Positions 44,261 to 53,920 of a stretch of 64,000 nucleotides of DNA are shown one piece after another (within the stretch, counting starts at the first letter, position 1; every line of letters begins with the position of its first letter). The translations under genes were made by a program, and so were the position numbers. The notes under the pieces were generated by a model. The model was not told the DNA's origin. It made no database searches and worked only from the letters and a program-made list of their open reading frames with translations. Source of the DNA: an uncultured Alphaproteobacteria bacterium. GTDB lineage: Bacteria; Pseudomonadota; Alphaproteobacteria; Rickettsiales; CAIJLX01. The stretch spans positions 1 to 64,000 of the forward strand of contig CAIJLX010000051.1 of NCBI GenBank assembly GCA_903821695.1, written 5' to 3'.

Positions 44261-46068
44261 AATACGGAGGCAATATCATGAATAGTATTGCGCCCCAAAA
44301 TTAACTTCCGCGCAAACGCAATCGCCGCATTCTCTTTGGTGCCACGCTCCGCAGCATCCGCTATCGATTCCAAATCTTCCACATGCGCAAGACCTACGAT
44401 ACGGCGGATAATTTCTACGCCACAATAACCCAACGTATCCTGCCAGATCGTCGCCAATATTTTTTCCAATGCTTGTTTATTAATGTTAAGCGCGAGCGAA
44501 AAACTATCGCCGCTTTTACGCGCGAGGAATAATGCTGAAAATTCTTCTGCGAAAATATTCCAGGTATCCTTCACTTGCGCCAACAACCATTTTTTATATT
44601 CAGCATCCGAGTGCGAAAAATAACTGAGCAGTAAATTCGCGAGATACATGCCCACATCAAAGCCAATCGGCGCGAAGAAACCAAATTCTGGATCAATCAC
44701 CCGTGTTTCCTTTTCCGTCACCATGATCGAACCACTATGCAAATCCCCATGCGCTAATGCTTCTGCACGAGTAAGGAATGCATGTTTCAATTCCTGCGCG
44801 GCCAATTTAAGTGGCACATCCGTTGCCAAAGATTCCATGGTTTTATCAAGTGCTGGCGAATTCCATTTGTTCATTGGTGCATTGAAATAAGGCTCGCTGA
44901 ACACCAAATCTTCGGTGATTTTGCACATCGCCGTATTGCCCGCAAACTGCACCATTTTATTTTTCTTCTCAGCAGCAGAGAGATAAAAATCCGAGGTATA
45001 AAACAAATTCCGCGCCATGAATTGGCCGATATGTTTTGCGAGGTTCGGATAACGCGTTTTAGCAATCAATCCTTTGCGCAAAATAATATGCGGCGACAGA
45101 CATTCCATCACCGTCAATGCCAATTCCGCATCATGCAAATAAAGTGCCGGAACCAACTCCGGCGTATTCTTATTTTGCTCGACTAACGCCAGGTATTCAT
45201 AATGCGCACGCGACAACGGCAATGGCCAGCTTTCGCCTACCAAGCGCACATAAGGCAGGGCTTGTTTTACGCAGAGTGATTGCTTTGTGCCCTTCACGAT
45301 AAATACGAGGTTTAAATTGCCATCACCCACTTCGCGGATATTCCATTCTTTAGGATTTCCGCCCAAAAACTCCGCCAATTTTTTATGCTCGGCAAGATAG
45401 GCCGGAAGTGTATCCACATCCATTGCGCGGTAAGCAAGATAGGTAATCTCTGCAAAGGTTTTGGCTTCAGTATGCGGCGGTTTCGCAGTGCTGCTGTAAC
45501 GGTTCAGCCACACGGTTTTCCAACCTGCTTTTTTGGCAGCATCTAATTCCGCAACGGAATCAGAGAGGAATAAAATTTCCTGTGGCGCATAGCCGATTTG
45601 CTTTTGAATTTTTTGATACGAATCCGCTTCGAGTTTTCCGCCGATCGTCGTATCGAAATAGCCGGAGAATAGGTTATTCACGTCACCAGCCGCAGTATTC
45701 CCGAATAATAATTTCTGTGCAGCGATGGAGCCTGAGGAATAGACATACAACGTAAAACCAGTGGCTTTCCATTCTTTCAATTTGGCAAGCGCATCGGGAT
45801 AAATATCGGCGACCAATTCACCACTTTTATAGCCTTCCGCCCATACGATACCTTGCAGGGTTTTGAGCGCGGTTTCTTTTTTATCCTCGCGCATCCATTG
45901 CTCAAGTTTTTCGATGGGGTTTTCGCCAACAGCTTTAACTTCCGGGCTGTTTGCATGCTTGCGCACATAATCCGGCAGATGTTTCTCGGCATAGGGAAAC
46001 AGCACCTCTTTCACGAATGAAAGCGAGCTGGTGGTTCCTTCGATATCGGTAACAATGGCTTTAATCAT
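44257..46068 (-). CDS. Fusion: enolase-phosphatase E1 (MtnC) + methylthioribose kinase (MtnK)
   Basis: N-terminal ~215 aa: MIKAIVTDIEGTTSSLSFVKEVLFPYAEKHLPDYV...VYSSGS...FLSDSVAELDAAKKAGW (MtnC). C-terminal ~388 aa: REVGDGNLNLVFIVKG...ALAHGDLHSGSIMV...VIDPEFGFFAPIGFDVGMYLANL (MtnK). One uninterrupted ORF. Confidence 0.93.
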   Translation of the reverse strand: MIKAIVTDIEGTTSSLSFVKEVLFPYAEKHLPDYVRKHANSPEVKAVGENPIEKLEQWMREDKKETALKTLQGIVWAEGYKSGELVADIYPDALAKLKEWKATGFTLYVYSSGSIAAQKLLFGNTAAGDVNNLFSGYFDTTIGGKLEADSYQKIQKQIGYAPQEILFLSDSVAELDAAKKAGWKTVWLNRYSSTAKPPHTEAKTFAEITYLAYRAMDVDTLPAYLAEHKKLAEFLGGNPKEWNIREVGDGNLNLVFIVKGTKQSLCVKQALPYVRLVGESWPLPLSRAHYEYLALVEQNKNTPELVPALYLHDAELALTVMECLSPHIILRKGLIAKTRYPNLAKHIGQFMARNLFYTSDFYLSAAEKKNKMVQFAGNTAMCKITEDLVFSEPYFNAPMNKWNSPALDKTMESLATDVPLKLAAQELKHAFLTRAEALAHGDLHSGSIMVTEKETRVIDPEFGFFAPIGFDVGMYLANLLLSYFSHSDAEYKKWLLAQVKDTWNIFAEEFSALFLARKSGDSFSLALNINKQALEKILATIWQDTLGYCGVEIIRRIVGLAHVEDLESIADAAERGTKENAAIAFARKLILGRNTIHDIASVL

Positions 46069-46077
46069 GGCCGCTTT

Positions 46078-46653
46078 TTACGCAGCTTTTTGGCCAGATG
46101 CCAGCTTAAATTGCTCATAGGTCGGAAAGCGGGCAGAGATTGATTCGCCGGTGAAGTTCGCAACCCAACCTTCGGGGTTGGTGAACAGGCGAATGGCGCA
46201 GAATTGCGGGTTTTCACCCATATCAAACCAATGCGGCGTGTTATCCGGCACCGAAATCAAATCCCCGCGCTCACACAAGGTGGCATAGACCTTGCCGCCA
46301 ACATGCAAATAAAACAGCCCCTCGCCTTCGACAAAGAAGCGCACTTCATCTTCGCTATGGCGATGTTCGTTGAGAAATTTCTGGCGAAGCTCAGCCTTTT
46401 TTGGATTATCGGCTTTGAGACGAATCACATCCACCGCCTGATAGCCTTTTTCAGCTTTAAGGCGTTCTATATCCTTACTATAGGCCGCAATCACTTCTTC
46501 TTGCCCGGCCTCTGCATCTAATTGAACGGCAGCTTGCCATTGCTCGAAGCGCACGCCCAGTTTTTGCAGGATTGCCGCAATCTGCTTCGCATCACGTGTT
46601 TCTACTTCGGGCGTTTGAGGCGCCGCATCGGGATATACTTTTAGCCAGCTCAT
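46078..46653 (-). CDS. mtnD: Acireductone dioxygenase
   Basis: EHRHSEDEVRFFVEGEGLFYLHVGGKVYATLCERGDLISVPDNTPHWFDMG cupin metal motif; start revised to MSWLKVY. Confidence 0.95.
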   Translation of the reverse strand: MSWLKVYPDAAPQTPEVETRDAKQIAAILQKLGVRFEQWQAAVQLDAEAGQEEVIAAYSKDIERLKAEKGYQAVDVIRLKADNPKKAELRQKFLNEHRHSEDEVRFFVEGEGLFYLHVGGKVYATLCERGDLISVPDNTPHWFDMGENPQFCAIRLFTNPEGWVANFTGESISARFPTYEQFKLASGQKAA

Positions 46654-46654
46654 G

Positions 46655-47296
46655 TTATTTCCGTAAACCCAGCTCGCAAGCGAAGAGGAATTCAAGGGCT
46701 TCAACAGCTTTTTGCGCTTCATGCACATCCGCACCCCAGCTATAGAGGCCGTGGCCACGGACTAAAAAGCCCGGAACATCGCTGCGGCCTTCGAGTTTTT
46801 CTTTCACTTCTTCCGCGAGCGACACCATATCCTGCGTGTTTTTGAAGATTGGCACGATCACTTCCGTTTCATGTGTCTCAACACCACCAAAGGCTTTGAG
46901 GATTTCATAGCCGCTGAATTTCAGTTTTTTACGATAATCCGGCAATTGGGTGATGACTACAGCGTTTACCGAATGGGTATGCAACACCGAACCGATTTTA
47001 TCGTTCAGTTTATAAAGCATCGTGTGCAGCGGCGTTTCGGCCGAAGGCTTGCGGCCATCCTGGCTATTGCCTTCCATATCGATGGTGAGGATTTGTTCCG
47101 GGGTTAGGCTGCCTTTTGCAGCGCCGGAGAGGCTGATGGCGGCATATTCCGCATCCAGACGGGCAGAGTAATTGCCGCTGGTGGCGGGGGCCCAGCCTTT
47201 GCTGTCAAAAAACTTGCCAACTTTTACTAATGATTGAGCTGCATCGCTGATAATGCTCTTGTCAAAACTCGGTTTACGTAAGGCTTGAACGCTCAT
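46655..47296 (-). CDS. mtnB: Methylthioribulose-1-phosphate dehydratase
   Basis: GWAPATSGNYSARL, SVLHTHSVNAVV, FLVRGHGLYSWG; start revised to MSVQALRK. Confidence 0.95.
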   Translation of the reverse strand: MSVQALRKPSFDKSIISDAAQSLVKVGKFFDSKGWAPATSGNYSARLDAEYAAISLSGAAKGSLTPEQILTIDMEGNSQDGRKPSAETPLHTMLYKLNDKIGSVLHTHSVNAVVITQLPDYRKKLKFSGYEILKAFGGVETHETEVIVPIFKNTQDMVSLAEEVKEKLEGRSDVPGFLVRGHGLYSWGADVHEAQKAVEALEFLFACELGLRK

Positions 47297-47408
47297 AGTT
47301 ACCTCCCCTGTTTGGATGCCAAAATTGGCAGAAAACCAGGCCAAGTCAAGGTGTTTGGTAACCCATTGAGTCTAGGCCCTTTTTAAGGACCGAAATTTTC
47401 AATTCACG

Positions 47409-47423
47409 TTAACCTTTCGTTAA
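47409..47423 (+). promoter_or_regulatory. CtrA-like binding site TTAACCTTTCGTTAA
   Basis: TTAA-N7-TTAA (TTAACC-TTTCG-TTAAAC) 56 bp upstream of the ORF at 47479. Confidence 0.65.
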
Positions 47424-47478
47424 ACATTCTTTGGTACTCTAGGAAATATAAGGAATAACGCTTTAGGAGACGCTCTAA

Positions 47479-47805
47479 ATGGCACACCAACGACAAGGCA
47501 TCCCCCAATCCGCACAACGCCTGTTCCCCGAACGCAGCGAACAGCCGTTTGATGTGTTTTTGGTATGCGATAATATCAGCCAGTTTGATCAGAAATATGT
47601 TCAGGATTTGACAGGCTACAACTGCAACTTGTTTCAGGTTGCCCCAGAAGCTGCAAAAGACATCAAAAAAACGCGCAAACTTCGAGCCATTATTAGCGTA
47701 CCGGAACTGAAAGAGGGCAATGGGTTTGAGCTATTGAATAGTCTGCGTGAAGTCGTGGGCAAAAATACCCCCCTGATGGTATTTTCTACAGCAGAAGCCG
47801 CATAA
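47479..47805 (+). CDS. Degenerate receiver-like protein (108 aa)
   Basis: DVFLVCDN...AIISVPELKEGNGFELLNSLREVVGKNTPLMVFSTAEAA resembles a receiver fold but the phospho-acceptor Asp is not conserved. Confidence 0.6.
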   Translation: MAHQRQGIPQSAQRLFPERSEQPFDVFLVCDNISQFDQKYVQDLTGYNCNLFQVAPEAAKDIKKTRKLRAIISVPELKEGNGFELLNSLREVVGKNTPLMVFSTAEAA

Positions 47806-47816
47806 GGAGTGAATGT

Positions 47817-48011
47817 ATGGATGCTAAAACAGAAAAAGATATTGCTATACTTAACATGACACCGCTTGTTAGGAGTGCCAAAGAAACAGCGGCTTTATCT
47901 GGCATGAGCTTAGAAGTAAAACAATCCAGCCTTGGGGGCACCATGAAACATGCCAAACTTGGTAGAGGTATAGCAGATCAGGCACCAGCCGGCCAAAATA
48001 GTCGTTTCTAA
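47817..48011 (+). CDS. Hypothetical small protein (64 aa)
   Basis: Short ORF directly behind the preceding gene. Confidence 0.45.
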   Translation: MDAKTEKDIAILNMTPLVRSAKETAALSGMSLEVKQSSLGGTMKHAKLGRGIADQAPAGQNSRF

Positions 48012-48949
48012 GCTTGCTTCAACACCTTCCCCAGTACTTCCGGCGGGAGTTTGAATTTTACGTTTTCTTCGATGCCTTTTAGGATTTCAACTTTTGCGCC
48101 GTGTTTATCGGTGAAATAATCCACCACTTGTTGCACAAGAATTTCAGGTGCTGAGGCACCGGCCGTCAGGCCTACCACTTTTGCATCCTTGCACCATTCT
48201 GGCTGAATCGAGGACACATCGTTGATGAGATAGGCGCGTGTACCCATTTCCTCGCCCAAATCTCGCAGGCGGTTCGAATTCGAGCTATTGGCGGCCCCTA
48301 CTACCAGAATCACATCGCATTGCTCGGCCAGTTCCCGCACGGCGTTTTGGCGGTTTTGGGTGGCGTAGCAAATATCGCGCAAATCGGGCCCCTTGATTTC
48401 GGGGAAACGGGCTTTGAGGGCATCAATGATCGAGCGTGTGTCGTCGACGCTTAATGTTGTCTGTGTCACATAGGCCAGGCGGCTAGGGTCTGCGACAAGC
48501 AAATCTGCGACGTCTTCCGCCTTCTGCACCAATAACACCGGGTTTTTGACTCGGCCAGCCGTGCCTTCCACTTCCGGGTGGCCCTCATGGCCGATCAGCA
48601 CAATCTGGCGCTCTTCCTGCTCATAACGCTGCGCCTCATTATGCACTTTGGTTACCAACGGGCAGGTCGCATCAATCACTGGCAGGCCACGCAGGCGGGC
48701 CATGTCTTCCACTTTTTCGGCCACGCCGTGGGCGCTAAATACCGTAATCGCACCATCGGGAATTTGGGACAATTCCTCAACGAAAATAGCCCCCTTCGCC
48801 CGCAAATCTTCCACCACAAATTTATTATGCACAATTTCATGTCGCACATAAATCGGCGGCCCATAAAGCTTCAGGGCCTGCTCGACAATCTCAATGGCGC
48901 GATCAACGCCAGCGCAAAATCCACGCGGTTGGGCTAAAATGACTTTCAT
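48008..48949 (-). CDS. ispH: 4-hydroxy-3-methylbut-2-enyl diphosphate reductase
   Basis: MKVILAQPRGFCAGVDRAIEIVEQAL; DATCPLVTKVHNEA; GAANSSNSNRL. Confidence 0.97.
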   Translation of the reverse strand: MKVILAQPRGFCAGVDRAIEIVEQALKLYGPPIYVRHEIVHNKFVVEDLRAKGAIFVEELSQIPDGAITVFSAHGVAEKVEDMARLRGLPVIDATCPLVTKVHNEAQRYEQEERQIVLIGHEGHPEVEGTAGRVKNPVLLVQKAEDVADLLVADPSRLAYVTQTTLSVDDTRSIIDALKARFPEIKGPDLRDICYATQNRQNAVRELAEQCDVILVVGAANSSNSNRLRDLGEEMGTRAYLINDVSSIQPEWCKDAKVVGLTAGASAPEILVQQVVDYFTDKHGAKVEILKGIEENVKFKLPPEVLGKVLKQA

Positions 48950-48953
48950 GGGG

Positions 48954-49295
48954 TTACCATTCCTTGAAAATCACAAAAACCGCAAGCACGATTAAGGCAA
49001 AGCCTAATAAATGGTTCCATTTGAGTGATTCGCCGAGATAGAAAATGGAAAAGGCAGCAAATACCGTCAGCGTAATCACTTCCTGGATCGTTTTGAGCTG
49101 TACGCCGGAAAATTGGCTGGAGCCGATGCGGTTGGCAGGGACTTGCAAACAATATTCAAAAAACGCGATGCCCCAGCTGACCAGGATCACCTGCCAAATT
49201 GGATATTCCTTGAACTTCAAATGGCCATACCAGGCGAAGGTCATGAATAAGTTGGATAGAAACAGCAATCCGATGGTGGTGAGCGAAACGGGCAT
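48954..49295 (-). CDS. DMT/DUF486 family small membrane protein
   Basis: FAWYGHLKFKEYPIWQVILVSWGIAFFEYCLQVPANRIGSSQFSGVQLKTIQEVITL. Confidence 0.9.
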   Translation of the reverse strand: MPVSLTTIGLLFLSNLFMTFAWYGHLKFKEYPIWQVILVSWGIAFFEYCLQVPANRIGSSQFSGVQLKTIQEVITLTVFAAFSIFYLGESLKWNHLLGFALIVLAVFVIFKEW

Positions 49296-49298
49296 AGT

Positions 49299-49832
49299 TT
49301 AGCGACCAAAAGAGGGTTTTACAGGAGGTTCGATTTTCTGTGCTGCTTTGACAATATCAGCAGCAAGCTCTGATGGTTTTTCATAAATTCTAGTAATCGG
49401 GTGACCTAGATGAACTTCACTCCGAAGCTCGCCGGCCTTTTGGTAATATTTTTTTTCTACTGGGAAAAGTCCAATTGCTGGTTCAACTGATGCGGGGCCA
49501 TTAGCAAGCACTTTATCAGTAGCTCGTTCCGTCATGACAATTACAAATTCTGTTGCCGTTTGTGGAATAGATTCCCTTTGTACATTCCCTAAGTCGATAA
49601 ACTTCCCGCCCTCTTGGTAGCCGAGCATAAGTTTACGTCCGTGAGAATATTTTTGAAGGTGATCTTGCGCTTCGGATGGCACAAATAAACAAAGTGATTC
49701 TTGCTAATCCATTTCACCATGCCCAGAATTGCCGCTCATGTTTAAGCGCCTTGTCCATTTAGGCTTTCCCGGTTCTGCAGCATCGATTACGTAGATGCTT
49801 CCATGAGACGTTTGAAACCCTAAAACCGGCAT
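49299..49832 (-). pseudogene. Hypothetical ORF interrupted by one in-frame amber codon
   Basis: ATG at 49832: MPVLGFQTSHGSIYVIDAAEPGKPKWTRRLNMSGNSGHGEMD-TAG(49704-49706)-QESLCLFVPSEAQDHLQKY... continuing in the same frame into the 127-aa track ORF (49299-49682). Confidence 0.6.
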
Positions 49833-49885
49833 TCATTTACCTATTTGCTGTATTATCGCATCATAGCAATAAGTAGCATTGATAT

Positions 49886-51274
49886 CTAGAGCGAACGGCG
49901 AATTGCCCGGCCGGTTGTCACAAACGCATGGAATGGCAGTTTATCTAAATAGCGCAGCAGCAGGATGGAGGCGAAGAAGAACGTCACCAGTGTCGAGATA
50001 AAATAGCCGTAGCCATAAAATTCCAGACCTGCGCGCATCGAGATTAAGGTGAAGAGGCCGTTGGTGACCATGAACATGCATTGAATCCACATCGCTTGGC
50101 GGCGGCTATCGAAATAATTGAACATGATGGTGATGAACAGCATCAACACGTGGAAGAACGCGCCTAGTACACCGAAACGATACATCGCGATATGGATAAA
50201 GCGAATGCCCATCAGTTCTAGTATTTTATGCGCCAGCACGATGGATACGAAGCAGATAATGCCTTGCAGCACGATGATGTTGCGGGCACCCGACAGCACG
50301 CTTTCTTTGATCGCGCGTTGGTTTTCCAGAATGCGTTTAAACGGCGCGTGGTTCAAAATTTCATTATAGAAACGGTGGTATTTCTCGAAGAAATCCGTCT
50401 CCACGCTTAAAATAAACACGGCCATGGCGGGAATAATGGTGAGGTAGGCGAGGAACATCGCATTGCCATATTCGAAATACATCACCATTTTACTTTGCAG
50501 AGTCGTCGCTTCCGGCGCAAAGCACATCACGAGTTTGTCGATCCAGATACCGACCGCATAAAACAAACCACCGAGCGCTACGTCCCAATAACGGTGGAAA
50601 TATTTGATTACGTCGAAGGGTTCGACCACACGGTAGTTATATTCCGAGAACACTTGTGCGAGCAGAATGAAGAAAGTGATGCCAACGCCAACGTTAAAGC
50701 CAAGCAACATCCCTGCATCGCGGTAATCGCCTTTGAGCCAGATCGCGACGATAACGCCTACGGTCATGCCAATGGCGAAGGCACGGGTGATCATCCGGTA
50801 ATCTTTGAGTGCTGTTAAGAAGGCGCTGATCATCCAGATGGCGCCGACTAAGAAATAGTTCGAGAAGGCGAGCAATTTGAGCGACAGCGGCAGCTGCACA
50901 TAACCAAAATAATACCAGGCAACGAGCGGCAGCTGGATAATCATCAGCATCACATAGCTTGAAATCATCATACCGATCGAGCCGGTCACGTTTTTGCGGA
51001 AAATCGCATCGGCCAGATGTCGGGTCGCCACCATACTGAAGGGCGAGGCGAAAATGAGCGAGAAGGCGAAGTTATAAATCAGGATCACGTGGAAATCGAG
51101 GAAGTAGCGGAACGTATGGGTGCTTGAGCCATAAATCGAGATCGCGCCGATCGCGAGAATGGTGATCAGCCATGGGCCGGCAGTGACCATCGCGGAATGC
51201 AGGTGCGCTTGCACCAACCCCATCAAATCGTCTTTATCCATTAATCGCTTAAGCGTAAATCCAATGCCTGCCAT
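49886..51274 (-). CDS. pelG: Pel polysaccharide membrane transporter PelG
   Basis: MAGIGFTLKRLMDKDDLMGLVQAHLHSAMVTAGPWLITILAIGAI; multi-TM. Confidence 0.93.
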   Translation of the reverse strand: MAGIGFTLKRLMDKDDLMGLVQAHLHSAMVTAGPWLITILAIGAISIYGSSTHTFRYFLDFHVILIYNFAFSLIFASPFSMVATRHLADAIFRKNVTGSIGMMISSYVMLMIIQLPLVAWYYFGYVQLPLSLKLLAFSNYFLVGAIWMISAFLTALKDYRMITRAFAIGMTVGVIVAIWLKGDYRDAGMLLGFNVGVGITFFILLAQVFSEYNYRVVEPFDVIKYFHRYWDVALGGLFYAVGIWIDKLVMCFAPEATTLQSKMVMYFEYGNAMFLAYLTIIPAMAVFILSVETDFFEKYHRFYNEILNHAPFKRILENQRAIKESVLSGARNIIVLQGIICFVSIVLAHKILELMGIRFIHIAMYRFGVLGAFFHVLMLFITIMFNYFDSRRQAMWIQCMFMVTNGLFTLISMRAGLEFYGYGYFISTLVTFFFASILLLRYLDKLPFHAFVTTGRAIRRSL

Positions 51275-51278
51275 GATG

Positions 51279-52793
51279 TTATCCCATTACCTTTGCGCCG
51301 ATGAGTGATTGATAGAGATAGTGGTACGTGCGGTTATGCAGATTACGGTCATAATAACGGTGCACCCGTTCTTTGATCGCTTGTGAATAACGTTGGTGCT
51401 TCTCTTTATCGATCAGCAATTCGTAAATTTCTTCCGCCATTTCTTGCGGGTTTGAAATGCCGACAATCTCGCCGCCCTGCCCTAACATTGGCTCTTCAAG
51501 CTCCGTGCCACAAATCAATTCGCGGCAGTTTCCAACATCGGTCGCAACACATGGAATGCCCGCAGCTCCGGCTTCCAGAATCACCAAGGGCTGTGCTTCC
51601 GAAATGCTCGAAAGCGCCACAACATCAATCTCTGGCAAGAATTCATCGACCTTCACGCTGCCTTTAAATTGTACAGTGCTTTCGAGGCCTAATATTTTGA
51701 CCAATTCCTGGCACTCTTCCGCATAATCCGTGTCTTCATCAAGCGGGCCCATAATCCATGCACGCGCATTTGGCAGCATTTTTTTGAGCTCTGCACAGGA
51801 ACGGATAAAGGTTTTGGTATCTTTAATCTGCACCACACGCCCAATAAGCGCCACTGTTGGCGGGTGGATAGTGTTGCTGTGGCGAATTGCACCGAAACGG
51901 TTCAGGTTAATACCATTGGCGATGATCTGCATTTTTGCAGGGTCTGCACCATCTTCAATTTGCAAGGTTTGGTTTTCTTTGAACAATGTGATGATGCGGC
52001 TTGAGGCCTCATAGCATACGCGGGAATAGCTGATGAACATACCCAGCCAAAGTTCACGCAGACCACGATCAATCTTATCAATCGTCAAATGTTGCGAGAG
52101 AATATTTTGGCTTTCCAACCAATCGACCGATGCAATTTCAATGCGGCGTTCGTTGGTGTAAATGCCGTGTTCGGAAACAATCAGCGGATTGCCGGTTTGT
52201 AAACGCGCACGGGCGCCGAGTAGCCCCGCAAAACCAGTGCAAGTCGCGTGATATAATTTTGCTTTTGGCAATGGCGCAGAAAGAACGGAATAAAAACCGG
52301 TGATCAACGAACGGAACGACCAGAAATAATCGATGAAGGAATTACCTGGCAGTAACTCGTTATACACATTCACCATCGCGCTCCAGCCTTCCTGCGTATC
52401 GAGGAATTCGCGGATGTCGAAATTCTTATCTTCGCGATCAATGAAATCGATGATTTTTTTCAAATCAAACAATGTCGCGTTTTCCTGGCTGAAGATTTTA
52501 ATCTGTTCCGCCACTTTTTCGGCGATGGCTTTGCTGCCATGCTCGGAAACGTCTTTCTCGATTGGGCTATTGCGCAGGATCACCGTTTCGACATGCTTCA
52601 GATTCGCAGGGTATGTGTAACGCTGTTTATACTCTTCCTGCTCGGGCATGATGGAGACGATGCTGAAGGTAAAATCCTTCTGCGATTCGATCAAATCATG
52701 CACCCAGGTGGAAACACCGCCCATCACGTATGGGTAGCTACCTTCTACGATAATGCAGATATCAGTTTCGACTTTGCTAAATTTACGGCTCAT
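51279..52793 (-). CDS. pelF: Pel glycosyltransferase PelF (GT4)
   Basis: DICIIVEGSYPYVMGGVSTWVHDLI; ALIGRVVQIKDTKTFI; SSISEAQPLVILEAGAAGIPCVATDVGNCREL. Confidence 0.95.
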   Translation of the reverse strand: MSRKFSKVETDICIIVEGSYPYVMGGVSTWVHDLIESQKDFTFSIVSIMPEQEEYKQRYTYPANLKHVETVILRNSPIEKDVSEHGSKAIAEKVAEQIKIFSQENATLFDLKKIIDFIDREDKNFDIREFLDTQEGWSAMVNVYNELLPGNSFIDYFWSFRSLITGFYSVLSAPLPKAKLYHATCTGFAGLLGARARLQTGNPLIVSEHGIYTNERRIEIASVDWLESQNILSQHLTIDKIDRGLRELWLGMFISYSRVCYEASSRIITLFKENQTLQIEDGADPAKMQIIANGINLNRFGAIRHSNTIHPPTVALIGRVVQIKDTKTFIRSCAELKKMLPNARAWIMGPLDEDTDYAEECQELVKILGLESTVQFKGSVKVDEFLPEIDVVALSSISEAQPLVILEAGAAGIPCVATDVGNCRELICGTELEEPMLGQGGEIVGISNPQEMAEEIYELLIDKEKHQRYSQAIKERVHRYYDRNLHNRTYHYLYQSLIGAKVMG

Positions 52794-53920
52794 GCTGCCA
52801 CCTTTTCTACTGGACCACGGCCGGACCACAGCAAAATGCTTTCGCAAATCACATCCGGATATTTGCGCGATTGTAATACTTGCTCACAATTCATTCGGGC
52901 CTGACGACGCAAATCGCTATAACGTTTGAGGTGGAATAAGCACTCCGCATACAGCACCCAGATATCGAGTTTCAGCGTTTCGGAAGTGATAGCACTTTCA
53001 AACCAACGCACCGCCTCTTCGTATTTTTCTTGGCGCATTAGCAAGCGGCCAATCAAATAGAAAATGCGTTTGTCGTTCGGTTTAAAGCTTAAATAATCAC
53101 GATAGAATTTCATTGCAAGCAGGCGCGCTTCGCTTTCTTGCTCAGGTTCCAAAATGGTTGAGAACGCAAGGTCATCATAGACCGATGCAATCGCCAATAA
53201 CACTTCATAACGATCCGGATATTTCTGGCGCAACTTCTCGAGCTTCAACAATTGTGCGAAGAAATTGTTTTTGATTTTCGTAATTGCGGTTGCCGCCTGT
53301 ACGCGCACCACGTTGCTCGTATCTTCACGCAGTGCCATTTTGATTACCGAACCGAAATCCGGGTGGAAGAACTGTGTCATTTTCAGAATCGCCTCGCGCT
53401 TTTGCATTTCTGTCCCGCGCTTGATCACATCGACAAACGGGATAATGCTATAATTCATCCAGCTTTTATCGCGGCCATATTGCAGCGCTTCGGCGATTTC
53501 CTGCGGCTGGCTTTTCTTTTGTTCTGGGAAAATCGAATAATACCACTCTGTAAAGCTGGTGGCGTGGCCTTTGGAAATTTTGAATACAATCAGCAGTAAC
53601 ATCATACCCGCTGCTGCGAAGGGCCCGAGCACCGTGAGGAAGATCGAGAAGATAATACCGAAACGTGCCCCGATTTTGAGGCGTACCGTCGCAATCGTAT
53701 AGATATATGCCGCTAAGCAGCAGGCGATGTGGATAATGAGTGCCGCAAAGCCTGAATCTTCAAGCAATAACGATACGGAGAAAATTTCTGCGTATAAAAT
53801 CAGTGCCGCTAAAATGAACAGCGTAACCCGGCCAGCAGGCGACGCACGGAACCGCCGATGAATCTCATCGGCATCCATTAATCCTTCCGTGAGGGCGAGA
53901 TTGCGCTTTAAAAAGTTCAT
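52790..53920 (-). CDS. pelE: PelE (membrane + TPR)
   Basis: N-terminal TM segments, TPR-like C-terminus; position between pelD and pelF with ATGA overlaps. Confidence 0.85.
   Translation of the reverse strand: MNFLKRNLALTEGLMDADEIHRRFRASPAGRVTLFILAALILYAEIFSVSLLLEDSGFAALIIHIACCLAAYIYTIATVRLKIGARFGIIFSIFLTVLGPFAAAGMMLLLIVFKISKGHATSFTEWYYSIFPEQKKSQPQEIAEALQYGRDKSWMNYSIIPFVDVIKRGTEMQKREAILKMTQFFHPDFGSVIKMALREDTSNVVRVQAATAITKIKNNFFAQLLKLEKLRQKYPDRYEVLLAIASVYDDLAFSTILEPEQESEARLLAMKFYRDYLSFKPNDKRIFYLIGRLLMRQEKYEEAVRWFESAITSETLKLDIWVLYAECLFHLKRYSDLRRQARMNCEQVLQSRKYPDVICESILLWSGRGPVEKVAA

Noticed and set aside
47297-47400. Possible riboswitch upstream of mtnB
   Set aside because: No SAM or SAH riboswitch core motif recognised; only weak local pairing.
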